Shown in pieces: positions 47,678 to 59,060 of a stretch of DNA of 64,000 nt; position 1 is the stretch's first letter; every line of letters begins with the position of its first letter. Under the pieces are notes generated by a model. That model did no database searches and was not told the DNA's origin. It saw only the letters and a program-made list of their open reading frames with translations. This DNA is from Sipunculus nudus (Eukaryota; Annelida; Sipuncula; Golfingiida; Sipunculidae). A program made the translations under genes and the position numbers. The DNA is taken from assembly GCA_026874595.1 (NCBI GenBank), contig CM049306.1, forward strand, positions 14,219,019 through 14,283,018, written 5' to 3'.

Positions 47678-49381
47678 ACTACTTCAGAGTTATATACCGC
47701 TCTGGCCTAGTCTGTAGGCCATAGAGCACTTTACATCATAGGGTAACACTACCTTCTAAACTCTTATTATATATGTGCTAGTGCTACTCTGGGATAGGGA
47801 TAACCTGTAATTATTAAATAACAATTAACTCATTTGTAAAAAGCATAATTAACATGACTGATAATGGACAGTTTTTAGCTCAGCTAACTGTAAGTCAACT
47901 GAGGTATAGGAATGGCGCTTTGCCGTCATCCGTCCGGGCGTCCAGCCGTCCGTTAGCAGGGCACAAATCCTAACTGCTGGACCTAGAAACTTCTAAGTGA
48001 ATATCAAGGGAGGTCAATAAAAAATCTTCTTGGAAACCTGAAATTAGGTCGCTGCGACCTATATCCTCTGAGTTATGGGGCTTGAAAGTACCCCCCAGAA
48101 TAATCAAAAATATAATACAAAACCTCCAATATCTTGATAATTAATGCATGGATAGTCATTAATCTTCCCTTGATTATTGACCATGACTAGTCTTGTCAGT
48201 TCCCGAAAAGTGGTGGCGCCTCCTGTATATTTTGTTATTTCAACAAATATTTTAAAATTTTTTTTACTATAAAATGACAACAATCATGTCAGTTTCTCAG
48301 CTGTAATTACATCTAGTGTCCCAAAACCTGGTGTGTTTATTGATCCCAAGTGGATGCCATATAGTTATCACCCTGTCTGTCTGTCTGTTTGTCTGTCTAG
48401 CTGTCCATCCGTCCATCCATACAAATTTGTTTCCAGATGATAACTCCAGGTTGTATTGACACATGGATTTCTAACCTGACTTACATATGGCCCACCACTA
48501 AAGCAAGAACCTATATGATTTTGGGGTCATGAGGTCAAAGGTCAAGGTCACAGGACTCACTTTTTTAAAAAGATTATGGCCACATTTTAAGCCAAGCTTT
48601 TCATCCCAAACTTTCCAGTTTGCACATTTAGCTGACTTGCCAGTATGGGGAGAGCATAAATGAATTTGGGGTCACAAGGTCAAAGTCATGGGGGCCATCT
48701 GTTCACAAATTAGTTTCCATATGATAACTCCAGTTTAGTTTGACATGTTGGTTTCAAACTTGACTTATATATGGCCCACCACTAAATTAAGAACTGATGA
48801 TTCTGGGGTCATGAGATCAAACGTCAAGGTCACAGGACCCACTACTTTAGAAAGATTGTGGATGCATTTTAAGCCAAACTTTTCATCTCAATACTTCCAT
48901 CATCAACATGTGGTACATCTGCAAATAAGGGAAGTTTCCTTTTGATTTTAGGGTCATAAGGTCAAAGGTTAAGGTCACAGGGCCCATCCATTCACAAATT
49001 AGTTTATGGATGATAACTCCAGTTTGGGTAGACAGGTTTCAATCTGATCACAGGACCAATATTTTGGAAAACCTAATAAACATATATCCTTATAGACAAA
49101 TGCAGCTGAGCAAATACTTCTGCTGCAATGTAGATAAAGTTGTATGGCCAAGTCAAAACCTGTGTGACAACAGCACTCCATTAGTAAATAATTTAAATGA
49201 CATCAATCCTCTTCCCTGTGTCCAAAGATGCTATCAAAATCTTACATAAGCTAAACACCAACAACTCATAATACAGCTTATATATTTATTACCACACAAA
49301 ACCAGCATGTGCCTCATTTCAAAATCATGTTTTGTGATCAAATATAACAGCTGAGCGCTGTGACTCATGGGTCCCTTGTTT
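47678..49381 (-). mobile_element. Family A element A5, reverse strand, left half only
   Basis: Read on the minus strand, it starts at 49381 with ACAAGGGACCCATGAGTCAC and GCTCAGCTG. It then follows the left arm of A3 (16580-16900) closely, including the blocks around 16740-16800 and 16800-16900. A 1,234-bp insertion (47877-49110) interrupts it. Family A similarity reaches about 47790 and then fades into sequence not seen in A3, abutting the truncated B3. No tail is seen. Confidence 0.75.
47877..49110 (-). mobile_element. 1,234-bp A-tailed element with C-type cores, precise insertion
   Basis: On the minus strand it begins CTCAGCTGCA and ends TTAGCTGAGCT, so only short inverted ends are present, without the GACCCATGGGTC head. 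The empty site is readable at 16800-16825, where AGAAGTATTTG joins AAAAACTGTCC without a gap. The interior carries about two 285-289-bp cores of the family C type (GATAACTCCAG at 48438, 48722 and 49011) with DR1-type half-sites (exact near 48530), plus a left-terminal block shared with 51174-51500. It thus has family A ends and a family C core. Confidence 0.8.
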
Positions 49382-49384
49382 TGA

Positions 49385-51010
49385 TAAAATACCAAGACAG
49401 GTATTGGTCATAAGACAAGCAAAGTGGATTTAATCCAGGTTTTCTCCATGAAAATTGTTAGTAGACAACCTCTATGTAAGCAAAAAAAAAGAGTACAGCC
49501 AATATTACAACATTTTTTGGTGGTATTTGTTAAATGGAGCAGCATAAATAGATGGAGCCATCGGGGAACTAGCTTAGATAAGGTGTCCATGCATCTGATT
49601 GGAACTATTAGATAGGATAGAAAATTCATGAGAGAAGAGAACATTGTATTATAATAATAGGACTGATAAGAGGTGGCAATCAAATAACACCCTTTATTTA
49701 GCTCATGTTATTTTTTTGGTCATACATCACTGTGTAGCGGCAGGGCTGGCATCATGACTTAAAATATAAGAGCTACAGGCAAGTATTGCATAACCCAGTT
49801 TGGCTAGTTCTGTATTTATTCTTTCTGTCTGTCACTCTGTCTGTATATTGTCTAACTCTCTTTCTCCTTTCCACCTTCCTTCCTTTTAATATGTATTTTA
49901 AAAATTTAGACTTACTTTATCTCAACAAAATGTTTCTTAGTAAAATGTAAATGAAGCTGAGGTTAACATGCACCATAAAAATGCAACCAATATTTTCTTA
50001 TCTAAGTCATAACTTTCCGTAAAGAAAAAATGACCTTCTGGTAATATATCCATTGTATCAGGATGAAGCTTTTTAGAACCCCTTATGGCCATTTCTGAAA
50101 CTGTAAATGGATGGGGCACTCATTGGGAACTTAACACAAAAGACGAGCTGCATTTCTAAGCTTGAAAGAAATCTTTTTGTCTTTGAAATAGCTATGGTTG
50201 CTTTTTCTGTGGCATAAGTGCACAACAGTGTGACCAGACCAAAATGTGCTTCTCACTGCAAATTAATCCTGTTTTCTCCTAACATGGACCTTGAATGCCA
50301 CCTTAGTGTTTTGTCTTATGACTATTTTTTGAAGTGACAATCAGCTTGCTTGGCTGAGTGTCTCCAAGGCATCATGAGAAAATGGGTCATGATCCACATT
50401 CAGTTTCAGGTGCTGGTGAATTATGTGATGCTTTTCTTGATTAAAGGTACACAAAAAGCTGAGGCTTCTGAAGGTCAAAGGGCATACTGGACCTGCCACT
50501 TAAGATACTTACATCAGCACATTATAAAAAAACTTATCCCTCCTTTTGAAGACTAAAAGTCAGAACACTGACGACAAATTAACAAACCTGAAAATCTGGT
50601 TTTGAAATTTATAAAAGCTCTGGTAGATTTTGAGAGCTTAATTTCAAATGGATAAAGAATTAAAGCCAGCAACTTTTAAATCAAATTGAGTTTCACTTTG
50701 ACAAACATATAAGAGACAACTCTTTTTGTTTCTCAATTATTTCACAGTCCTTTCAAGTTCTTATAAGTGTTCTGATAATCAAAAAATGATATAATCAAGT
50801 TTAAGAACTTCAGATTTAGATTATTCCAAGACATTGAAGTCATTTTTGGCAGAATAGTCAATTCAGATTCTGTGCTTTGTATTTTCTTTTGCAAAAATTA
50901 ATTCAACAAAAGCTGGTATTGTAATCTATATAATTAATACACAGTTGGTTTTTGTTTTGTTTTGTTTTTCTACTGGACTATGGTTTACCTGCTTCTGTTC
51001 TTATTTAGCC
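49385..51010. other. Unique-looking DNA, no gene seen
   Basis: AT-rich DNA; 60-91-codon frames on both strands without recognisable domains. Confidence 0.4.
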
Positions 51011-51170
51011 TTCGGCACATGTGTTGACAGTGCCCTCTTCGAGGACAAGTGTGTTTTATTTTTCTTGCAGGATAATGCCCTAAAAAGTTGCATAATTAAT
51101 CATTATAATATTCTCCCAATAGGTCCCCCTATTTCTTTTGTGCTTTAAGGTCCTCCACGCCTGTCACTTT
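51011..51170 (+). repeat. ~160-bp interspersed repeat, copy 1
   Basis: Sequence from GAGGACAAGTGTGTTTT to GGTCCTCCACGCCTGTCAC recurs on the minus strand at about 61600-61760, including the block GGTCCTCCACGCCTGTGA and the intervening TAATTAATCATT. Its class is unknown. The two copies are 10 kb apart in opposite orientation. Confidence 0.75.
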
Positions 51171-51171
51171 T

Positions 51172-51505
51172 TTTAGCTCAGGATATATGAATGGCGCTTT
51201 GTCCGTTGTCCGTCCTGCTGTTTGTCTATCTGTTAGCAGGACACTATTCATAACCGCCAGTCCTAGAAACTTGTAACTGAATATCCAAGGAGGGGGATGA
51301 AAAATCTCCTTGAAAACCTGAAATTAGGTCACTACAACTTATCCTCTGAGCTATGGGGCTTGTAAGTACCCCTCAGAATAATTAGATACAAAACCTCCAG
51401 TATCTTGATAATTTGTTCATTGATTGCCATGAATCATACCTTAATTAATAACCATGACTAGTTTTCTCAGTTCCCAAAGACTGGTGGCAACACCTGTATT
51501 TTTTA
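51172..51505 (-). mobile_element. Family A-like tail fragment, reverse strand
   Basis: TTTAGCTCAGG at 51174 is the A tail in reverse. The next ~330 bp match 47890-48240 (GGCGCTTTG.CCGT, TTAGCAGG.CACAA/T, CTAGAAACTT, GAAATTAGGTC). It stops near 51505, where a family B end follows. Confidence 0.7.
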
Positions 51506-51800
51506 ACAAATCTGTGAGCTTATTTGATGGTGCAGCATCTACTGTCTGCCGTCCACCTCTGTCCCTACATTAACTCATGTTATCTCAAAAACAGTTGGAA
51601 CTAGCATCACCAAATTTTACCCAAAAAATTAGTCATCTAAACAGCTCTTTCATATTCTGCTTATTTTTTTGCTATTTGCATTTATTTGCATTCCTATTCA
51701 AATACATTTGCAAAGTATTTGCACCATGTCTGGCATTTATTCTGTTTCAGCCAAACAAAGATATTGAGAATCAAGAATAAACAAAGTTCACAAATTTAAA
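51506..51800 (-). mobile_element. Family B tail fragment, reverse strand
   Basis: AACAAATCTGTGAGCTTATT at ~51506 is a decayed B tail read in reverse. The text GGTGCAGCATC...TGCCGTCC and AACTAGCATCACCAAATTT follows, as in reversed 33350-33480. Similarity ends near 51700-51800. Confidence 0.65.
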
Positions 51801-52394
51801 TAATGATCATAAGTACCTGGTTTTATGGCTTTTATTTATATAAAAAAAATAAATTAATATATTCCTTTTGGACAATTTTCCCATTAATCTACACACTAGA
51901 CACAGTAAGAATCAAGATTAATATTATCAACTGCATTTTTGTTTATCAATAATTTCCCTCATATGATCCCTAATTATTAGTAATGAATAATATAATTTTT
52001 TTTTAAATTTAAATAAAAATATCATAGGTGACTGCATGGTATTAATTGGAATTCATTTTCATCCATCCATACAAGATTCTTACAACATCAGTAATTGCAA
52101 GGTCATTTCCTGTTACTCATCAACTATCAAATTTTCTATTAATTTTTCTTAAATTTGTTATTAAAAACCAATAAAAATTTATTCATTCACTGTTTATTGT
52201 TATGTTGTTGGTCAAAACAACTAGTAGATGAGTTGGGTTGGACACCTGAATAAACTGTGGCCAGCCATAAGCTACCTGGCTGCCAAGTATATGCCCTGCC
52301 TCATGAACAAGGTCAACATACATGTGACTGAAGAGGGGCCAATGGTAACCTTGGTCTGACATGGTCTCAAAAAACTTTAACACAAGCTCCTTTT
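51801..52394. other. Unique-looking DNA, no gene seen
   Basis: AT-rich. The right half (52200-52390) may be a diverged family A left arm, but I cannot align it with confidence. Confidence 0.35.
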
Positions 52395-52720
52395 TTTTGC
52401 CAATTTCTTTCAGCTTTCAAAACTAACAGGCTGAAATCCTTTTATGAGCATGATATGAAAATTATATAAAGAGTGCTTACAGGAAACAAACGAGCCATGG
52501 TCAAAGTTGGGGAAAATTTAAGGTACAGATTTTATATTTAAGCTAATAACTGATAAAATTTGAAAAATTCAGAACTAATTTTGGGTATGCAATTGAATCT
52601 TGATTAAATAATGTTATATCCCTGACAAAAACCTCTAGCTTCAGCAATTCTCTTGTTATTGGAGTAAATATATTTCTTGATTTTTTACAAAGTGCACAAT
52701 GTTCCGGCCCATTACTTAAA

Positions 52721-53564
52721 ACTAGATGTGTCGGAACGACACGAATGCCCCCGCCTTGGGCAAATTAGAAACATTTGTAAAATTTGGAAAATTTTTTAAG
52801 TTCAGGAGGTGTCGTATGGTCAAAAGTAGGTCAACAAGGGCAAAATGCAAACTCGATCTGTAACGGGTCATTATCAAGCAACACACCAAAAATCATGCCA
52901 GTATATGCAGGCATTGTGAAAAAAAGTCCATACATGTGCATTTTCCATAAAAATTTCTGTCTTTCATGAAATTTTCTATGTTTAGGATCCGTAAAACGGT
53001 CAAAAGTAGGTCAACCAGGACGGAACGCGAAATCCATCTGTAACTGGTATATATATCTGCTCACACACCAAAAATCAGGCCAATATCTGCAGGCACTGAG
53101 AAAAAAAAACCGTACATGTGTATCTGTCATGAATATTTCTATTTTTCATGAAATTTTCTAAGTTTAGGAGCCGTAAAAGGGTCAAAAGTAGGTCAACCAG
53201 GACGAAATGCGAACTCGATCTGTAACTGGTCTATATCTGCTCACACACAAAAAATCAGGCCAATATCTGCAGGCATTGCGAAAAAAAATCCGTACATGTG
53301 TATCTGTCATGAATATTTCTATTTTTCATGAAATTTTCTAAGTTTAGGAGCCGTAAAATGGTCAAAAGTAGGTCAACCAGGACGAAACGCGAACTCGATC
53401 TGTAACTGGTCTATATCAGCTTACACACCAAAAATCAGGCCAATATCTGCAGGCATTGCGAAAAAAAGTCCGTACAACTGTTTCATTTCGGAATGACGGA
53501 AGGACAGAATGACGGACATGGGTAAAACTATATGCCCCGGCAATTTGTGGCGGGCGCATAAAAA
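52721..53564 (+). mobile_element. Family E element, ~0.84 kb, inside A4
   Basis: The head CTAGATGTGTCGGAACGACA contains hairpin GTGTCG/CGACAC (52728-52742), followed by the subterminal repeat ATGCCCCCGCC (52745-52755). The tail GGCGGGCGCATAAAA has the inverse GGCGGGCGCAT (53549-53559), which also folds with TATGCCCCG just upstream. The interior is ~180-bp tandem cores. It repeats the plan of families A-D with unrelated sequence. The host A4 text reads on across the junction, so the limits are well defined. Confidence 0.8.
52799..53475 (+). repeat. ~180-bp tandem core of family E, four units
   Basis: Units begin near 52800, 52981, 53163 and 53343 with a TTTAGGAGCCGTAAAA-like start and contain GGTCAAAAGTAGGTCAACCA. 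The last three are closest to each other. Confidence 0.92.
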
Positions 53565-53927
53565 TTACACAATGCTGACATAATTTCTTGTATGTATTTA
53601 GGAAATATATAGAGAAATATGTATACGAAATATGATCAAAAACAGATCAGTGGTTTTTATATTAGGCAGCCTTGAAGTGTAACAGTAGGGTTTAAATGGA
53701 AAGTGAGGTTTTTCCTTTAAATCTCAAAGGAAAGAAGTCCTAGTGACCCAATTTCCGATATGGAAGGAGATTTTAGGGACATCTAACTGTATGCAAAATT
53801 TTGGACTTGTAGGTCCAACTGTTTAAAAAAGCGCCCTGTTAATGGCTCGACGGCCCAACGGCCTGACGGAGGACCGACAAAAGATCATGACTTTAGCTTA
53901 GATTACTTATAGTCAGCTGAGCTAAAA

Positions 53928-56900
53928 ATAATAAATATTTCTTCTAACAGATCTCAGCACCAATAGCAGGTCCTTGAACAGCTGGGATATATTGTACAAG
54001 CAGATGAAAAAATCCTTACATGCATATACTAAAATGTTTGACCTCTTCCTATCCCTCTACTCCTGTGTTCAATTTTATTTTATTTCTAGATACATTCATT
54101 CTTTGTTATATTTTAAATAAATGGGATAACTACAGATGATGAAGGAGAGTAAATTTTTAGTCTTCTGAATTTTAGTTTTTCTGAGCATGGCTAGAGTTAC
54201 AGTATTTGGATGATGGGGTGAAAGTCAGAGGTTCATGCAGCTGAAATATTCACCATGAGACTATATTGTTTTCATCATTTAATCATTTCCCCAGGGAAGG
54301 TTTGACAAAAATATAATTTTCAATTTCACATGACTAAACAACTAGCTATGTCCAAACCCCGGTATAGCCAATTTTTTGTTGATCTTTTGCTTCATATCTG
54401 AGACCCAAAGAAACACTCAAAAATGGCAGTTTGAGGTAAGAAATAGGCAAATCACCCATGAAAAGAGAAGGGCAGAAACTGTCATTTGGCAAAGCAAGGA
54501 GAAAATGAATATCCTCAATCACCTACATAAACTGTCTGGCAACAAAAGCCACAGCTGGAGAGGGCTGTAAATAAGCACCATGGACAAGGTATAAATTGAT
54601 ATGCCAATCAGTGCAATGTCACAGCATTGCATAAAAAGATTTTCATTTTGTCTCTGGAAGCATCCCCTGGTGACAAGACAAGGTTCCAATATGAGCTGCT
54701 GTGTCAGGGATTTTACAGTGCAACCTATCTTCCAAAGCTGATCATGAGATCAGGAAGTCCGCATCCCACCTGCACCAAAAACTAGATGACATATCTTCAT
54801 CAAGACCACACCAGACCGACCATCACTATCCAGTCTCCACTGCCCTAATCTAAAAGATACATCCTGGCAAAAAGTCCCTGCAGGATGACAGTTCATGCAT
54901 ACCAGGCTTTTGTGGATTGGTTGCAATATTCAATTATGTGGACCCGGCTCCTGGATGGTAGTATAAAGTATTTCCCTAAGACTGGATGCTCCCAGGTTAC
55001 TTACAAGCTTTCCATTAGACAGGTGTTATGGCTTCCAGCAACTTCTTAATCACAGACTCTTTACAGTGGATATCAATATTAAAGTTTGACAGAAATGCTA
55101 ACAACAAGGAAACTAAGTCACAAGAGGGATATTAATTGGTTTGCAAAAGTTTTAGATATGGAGCTGATACGAATCAAACTTGACTGCTCTGAAGTGGTAA
55201 AACTCCCCTCAGGCTTTCAAATGTATTCTGAATTTCACCTTCTGGAATAAGTTTTCCAAGAGGATAGTTTCTTATAGCCATTTCTCAGGCCACAATTACC
55301 AATAAAGTTAAATCTGCAACAACCTGAGACTTAATCATTCTTTCATTTCTGAATGTTGCATTTTCTTTTATTGCTTTTAAGAAATCAATACAGCTTTCGT
55401 TTATATAAATAATCAGGAGATGTATCATAATGCTGTACTCAATCTTGTCAACTTTTTCAGCACACAATATGAGCATATTGTGTAATATGGAGACCTTTTC
55501 CTTATCACACAGACAAACTCTTTCTAATCATCAACAATGCATTATTCTTTATGTAAGTGGATATAAGATTCCTTGTTACTGAACCTCTATGGAAATTCCA
55601 TGCTGATAAAAAATCCCTTCACTATCTAAATAATAAAGAATGTGGACAACTTTGTCAAACAGCACTATCAAACATCCATGAGAGAACATATGAACATGTC
55701 ATCCATTTATTTTTTTTTCTGATTGCATGAATTCTCAAGTGTTATGTTTTTGAAATTACAAAGTGATGTGCCTGAAGGTTTATCATAACATTCTTCAAGC
55801 ATGAATGTAATTATCTTTATAATATCAAAATGCAGTCCATTAAGTCTTGCCTCAAAGAGACTTAAGCTCCTTGTTCAAAGCCAATAAGGAGATTGATGAA
55901 TTAAAGAATTAGTTAAATCGTTCATCAAAGCCTGAATGTCTTCAAGGAAAAGGAAACTGTTTTATTATCATCTTAGAAATATGTATCACATGGAAGCTGA
56001 GATGCAAACTCCAAGGAAGCAAAGGATGAAAGATGGTATCATTAGCTTCACTCCCTGGACTCCTGTATGTGATACCTCCCTTGAGGTTTGACAATAATTA
56101 ACAGGCAAAGTCACTAAAAATTGTTTTAGTACCTACAAAATACAGATTCTAAGGTAATTATAGCTACCATTAACATTATAAGTTTTTTCACAATTATGCA
56201 CATCTCTTTCATTGTGGCCCTATGGATTACGTCTTCCCTATCTTCAATGTCTGCATCTTCAATGTCTGCAAACTATTTTTGTTTTCAGCTTTAACTCAAA
56301 AAGACTGCCTGACAATGACACAGAACACTGACTAAAACAGAGTCACTTGTTTGTGATGGCATTCTTGGCATTTTGGTATCCCCAAAAAAATTAAAAGAGT
56401 AGTGACTCTCATGGAACTTCCTTATTCCAGAAGTGCCTATTGTATGCTTAAAATCTTTTTCACTGGTAAAATAATCCTTCAACAAGCCAAATCTCAATTT
56501 AAGAGCTACAGTTGGGAAGACAAGGACCGCACAAATGTTAACTTTCAGTGTGCAGTGATACATGGGATTTGGGAGTCCTAATATAGGAATCAAAATGCTC
56601 ATATAGTCTGCTAAATGTCATGTAATTTGATGAATGTCAGTTCAAATCCATCAACTGATAGAGTTGACTATTATACTCCAAAACAAAACCCCAGTTTTGT
56701 TCATTTATATATACTAGCTGCTCCCTTGGAAAATCCACGGCTCTATCTGATGCATATTTTTTTAATGAGCTGATTTGAACTAAACGACACATATTTTAAT
56801 CCTAAGGTTTTTGCAGGAACTTTTGTCATGTGTTTCACTTATACAATATAAAGATTTATTTCTGCTAGAATTCTCCTGGAACACCCTCCCCCAAAATATC

Positions 56901-57097
56901 ACATAGAAAGAAAAAATATTCTATTCCTGAAATCACACAAAAAATCATTTTTTCCCTGATAAACAACATAGGTTTGAAAGCTTCATTGCTTGGGAAATAT
57001 TGTATATATAATGATTGTATATAGAAGCATTCTATCGTGAAATTATTTGAAAGATGCTTTGTATTAGTTTAAGCTCAGGTGACATCGTAAAACACCA
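53928..57097. other. Long unique-looking DNA, no gene established
   Basis: The largest repeat-free interval of the window. Two minus-strand frames are slightly more protein-like (55285-55476, and 56291-56602 with 103 codons), but neither carries a motif I know and they do not connect. A plus frame at 54376-54570 is Lys/Arg/Gln-rich without homology that I recognise. Confidence 0.4.
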
Positions 57098-57256
57098 GGG
57101 GTGTGTTGCAATAAGGTGACTTAAGTCATGTAGGTGACTTAAGCCAGGGGGCACCTGTGTGTCACTATGGTAACCATTATGACGTCACAATTGTCACAAT
57201 GGTATTTAGGCCCGAAACTGGGCTTAAGTCCAGTAAAATGTTATTGCAACAGGCCC
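57098..57256. mobile_element. Harbinger-like MITE, ~159 bp
   Basis: Ends GGGTGTGTTGCAATAA and TTATTGCAACAGGCCCC are inverted repeats of the GGGCCTGTTGCA type found in PIF/Harbinger MITEs. Inner inverted motifs (CTTAAGTC, GACTTAAG) extend the symmetry. A 3-bp target duplication could not be confirmed. It ends only 8 bp before the next inverted-terminal element. Confidence 0.65.
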
Positions 57257-57264
57257 CATGTTTA

Positions 57265-58324
57265 CCGTATTTATTCCAATTTGGCGATCCCTCTTTAGTC
57301 TTGACCTCAAAAAATATTTTGAAAGCATAATTTCTAAAATGACTCTAATTTTCGGACCGTCAACTATGTTTTCTGTCGACGATGTTTAGGTGAAATGCCT
57401 CCGTCTCTCGTGGGCACCGCAGTTTGTATCTGACTAGATTCTTATTACACTGAGCATCCACATCAAACCTGTTTGCAATAAAAAAATTTTTAAAATACAA
57501 AGATGCGTTTTTCATTATTATATATAAACATGATAAAGCGTTCAAGTTCCCAATGGGTGTCCGTGATGAAGCAAAACTCGTGTACCATTCCTGGCACACA
57601 CGTGCCTCGTGTGCAATTCACGTGGGAAATTTAGCAAGAATTACAAGATACGGGAAGGCACACGTGGTGGAACAACTGGGACACAGTTGGAACTGTCATC
57701 TTAGTTAAGCTTAAACTAGACCGGTTAGTCCTTGGATGGGTGACCACGCGTACTAAACAGGGCCCGATCGAGGGCACGGGAGCTAGGACCATTTCCGGTC
57801 GTATGTAATTGAACGCGCCTTTACTTTCCTTTATTTATTACGTATTATACAAATAAAAGTTATCTGATAATAGGTAGTTATTTTTAATAGTCTTCTTCCA
57901 GCTTCCGTGCAGCTGCTTGTCCCTTTTCGGCCCGCCGATATCGCCGCCTGGTGGGTAAACTTGAAACAACTGGTAGGTACATGAGTTCCTGTCTAATACC
58001 ATAGTAGTGATCATTTTGTAAAGTGACTGAGCTCAGTTTGATTAATCATTGGCGGACTCCGTATTTTTCATGTGATGGTTGGAAGCCCGTTTGTAGGAAA
58101 TTAACGAAACAAACTTATAAACACCAATATTATCACTCAATCCATATGACCGCTCGAGTGTCAGAGCGACTCGGGTTCTCTAGGGAAGGTTATCCCACTG
58201 CATGCCTCTAAAATCTCGACCACCGCTAATTCTACAGGAAGATAATTTTCAAATATCCTCCATTATCTCGACCCCTGAGAAAATTAATTATTTTTAAGTG
58301 GTCGCCAAATTAGAATAAATACGG
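57265..58324. mobile_element. 1.06-kb TA-flanked inverted-terminal element
   Basis: Left end CCGTATTTATTCCAATTTGG, right end the inverse of CCGTATTTATTCTAATTTGG, with similarity continuing through CGA. TA dinucleotides flank it at 57263-57264 and 58325-58326. The superfamily is not certain. The interior is CpG-rich and includes a 5S rRNA-like block, with no recognisable transposase. Confidence 0.85.
57704..57745 (+). other. 5S rRNA-derived internal promoter block
   Basis: GTTAAGC, 12 nt, then GGTTAGTCCTTGGATGGGTG followed by ACC. In metazoan 5S rRNA, GTTAAGC is followed after the same 12 nt by GGTTAGTACTTGGATGGGTG and ACC, so spacing and all but one base of the right block agree. This corresponds to about positions 50-98 of 5S, the A box to C box region bound by TFIIIA. 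Flanks do not resemble 5S, so it is not a 5S gene. A 5S-derived SINE fragment or a captured pol III promoter are the options. Confidence 0.6.
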
Positions 58325-59060
58325 TATTCTGTGTAATCAGTTGAGGGTATAGTCTTTTATATACAGACCATTCCTTTGTCCCTGTTTGGAAGCCACCCAT
58401 TCGTATTTATTTTTTCTGCCACTCGCAAGGTGAACTTGTGTTACTGAAGCATGAGAGTGTTCACACATGAAATGCATACACGTGAACACATGACTGATAT
58501 TAAAGGAGATTCTGGTGGAGGTCTGTACACCCTGACTACAGATTCTAGTTTGTTATCAATTTGAAGTTGTACTGGTGATATTTTTTTCTTGTTTCACCAT
58601 CCCTACAGACAATGGATTTTAACAAATATATGTTAAACCCCCCCCCCCCCAAACCCCCCCAACCCCCAACCTGAATGATTATTAAGTTGTGGGGTTTCTT
58701 TTTGAAAAAAAAAACTCCATAAAACACATCCCTCCCTTGGCGGTACTACTATAGAACGCAGGCTTCATCCCAACAACCACAGGATATGCATGAAGTCAAA
58801 CTGCTACTTGCATCTTAATTTTGTCACTTATTTTAAATCAACCACTTACACTCATCTCCATTACATAAATCCTGAATATCATAAAGTTCATCCAAATACA
58901 CTTGTAGTCATAACCTCATCGAGACAGTGTCAGAGTGATCCTACAGTTGCTCTGAAGCCCCCGTTCTATAGTGGCTCTGACTTGGCCGAAATTTTGAAAC
59001 CATGGGTATCATGTAAAGATATTACTGAATGTATAAAAATCAACATACCTGCAACCCATA
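58325..59060. other. Spacer with C-rich tract, no gene seen
   Basis: A C-rich run with several C blocks lies at 58636-58672; its complement fits a G-quadruplex pattern. The plus frame at 58790-59128 (112 codons) runs into the head of element B4 and has no recognisable domain, so I reject it as a gene. Confidence 0.4.

Larger units (their letters stand above)
52395..53927 (+). mobile_element. Family A element A4, core and tail, split by family E
   Basis: Core text (GAAATCCTTTTATGAGCATG..., CAGGAAACAAACGAGCCATGG, TTAAGGTACAGATTTT) follows A1 20500-20780. It stops at CCCATTACTTAAAA (~52720) and resumes at ~53564 with ATTACACAATGCTGACATAATTTC. The tail CAGTCAGCTGAGCTAAAA-type end lies at ~53927, preceded by a reduced GACGG microsatellite. 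The head is not identified. Confidence 0.75.

Noticed and set aside
56291-56602. 103-codon minus-strand frame as a host gene
   Set aside because: It looks slightly protein-like but has no known motif, no partner exons and no splice support. I mention it only as part of the unique interval.
57661-57800. Functional 5S rRNA gene
   Set aside because: Only the A-to-C box segment matches. The 5' half and 3' end do not resemble 5S and there is no T-run terminator.
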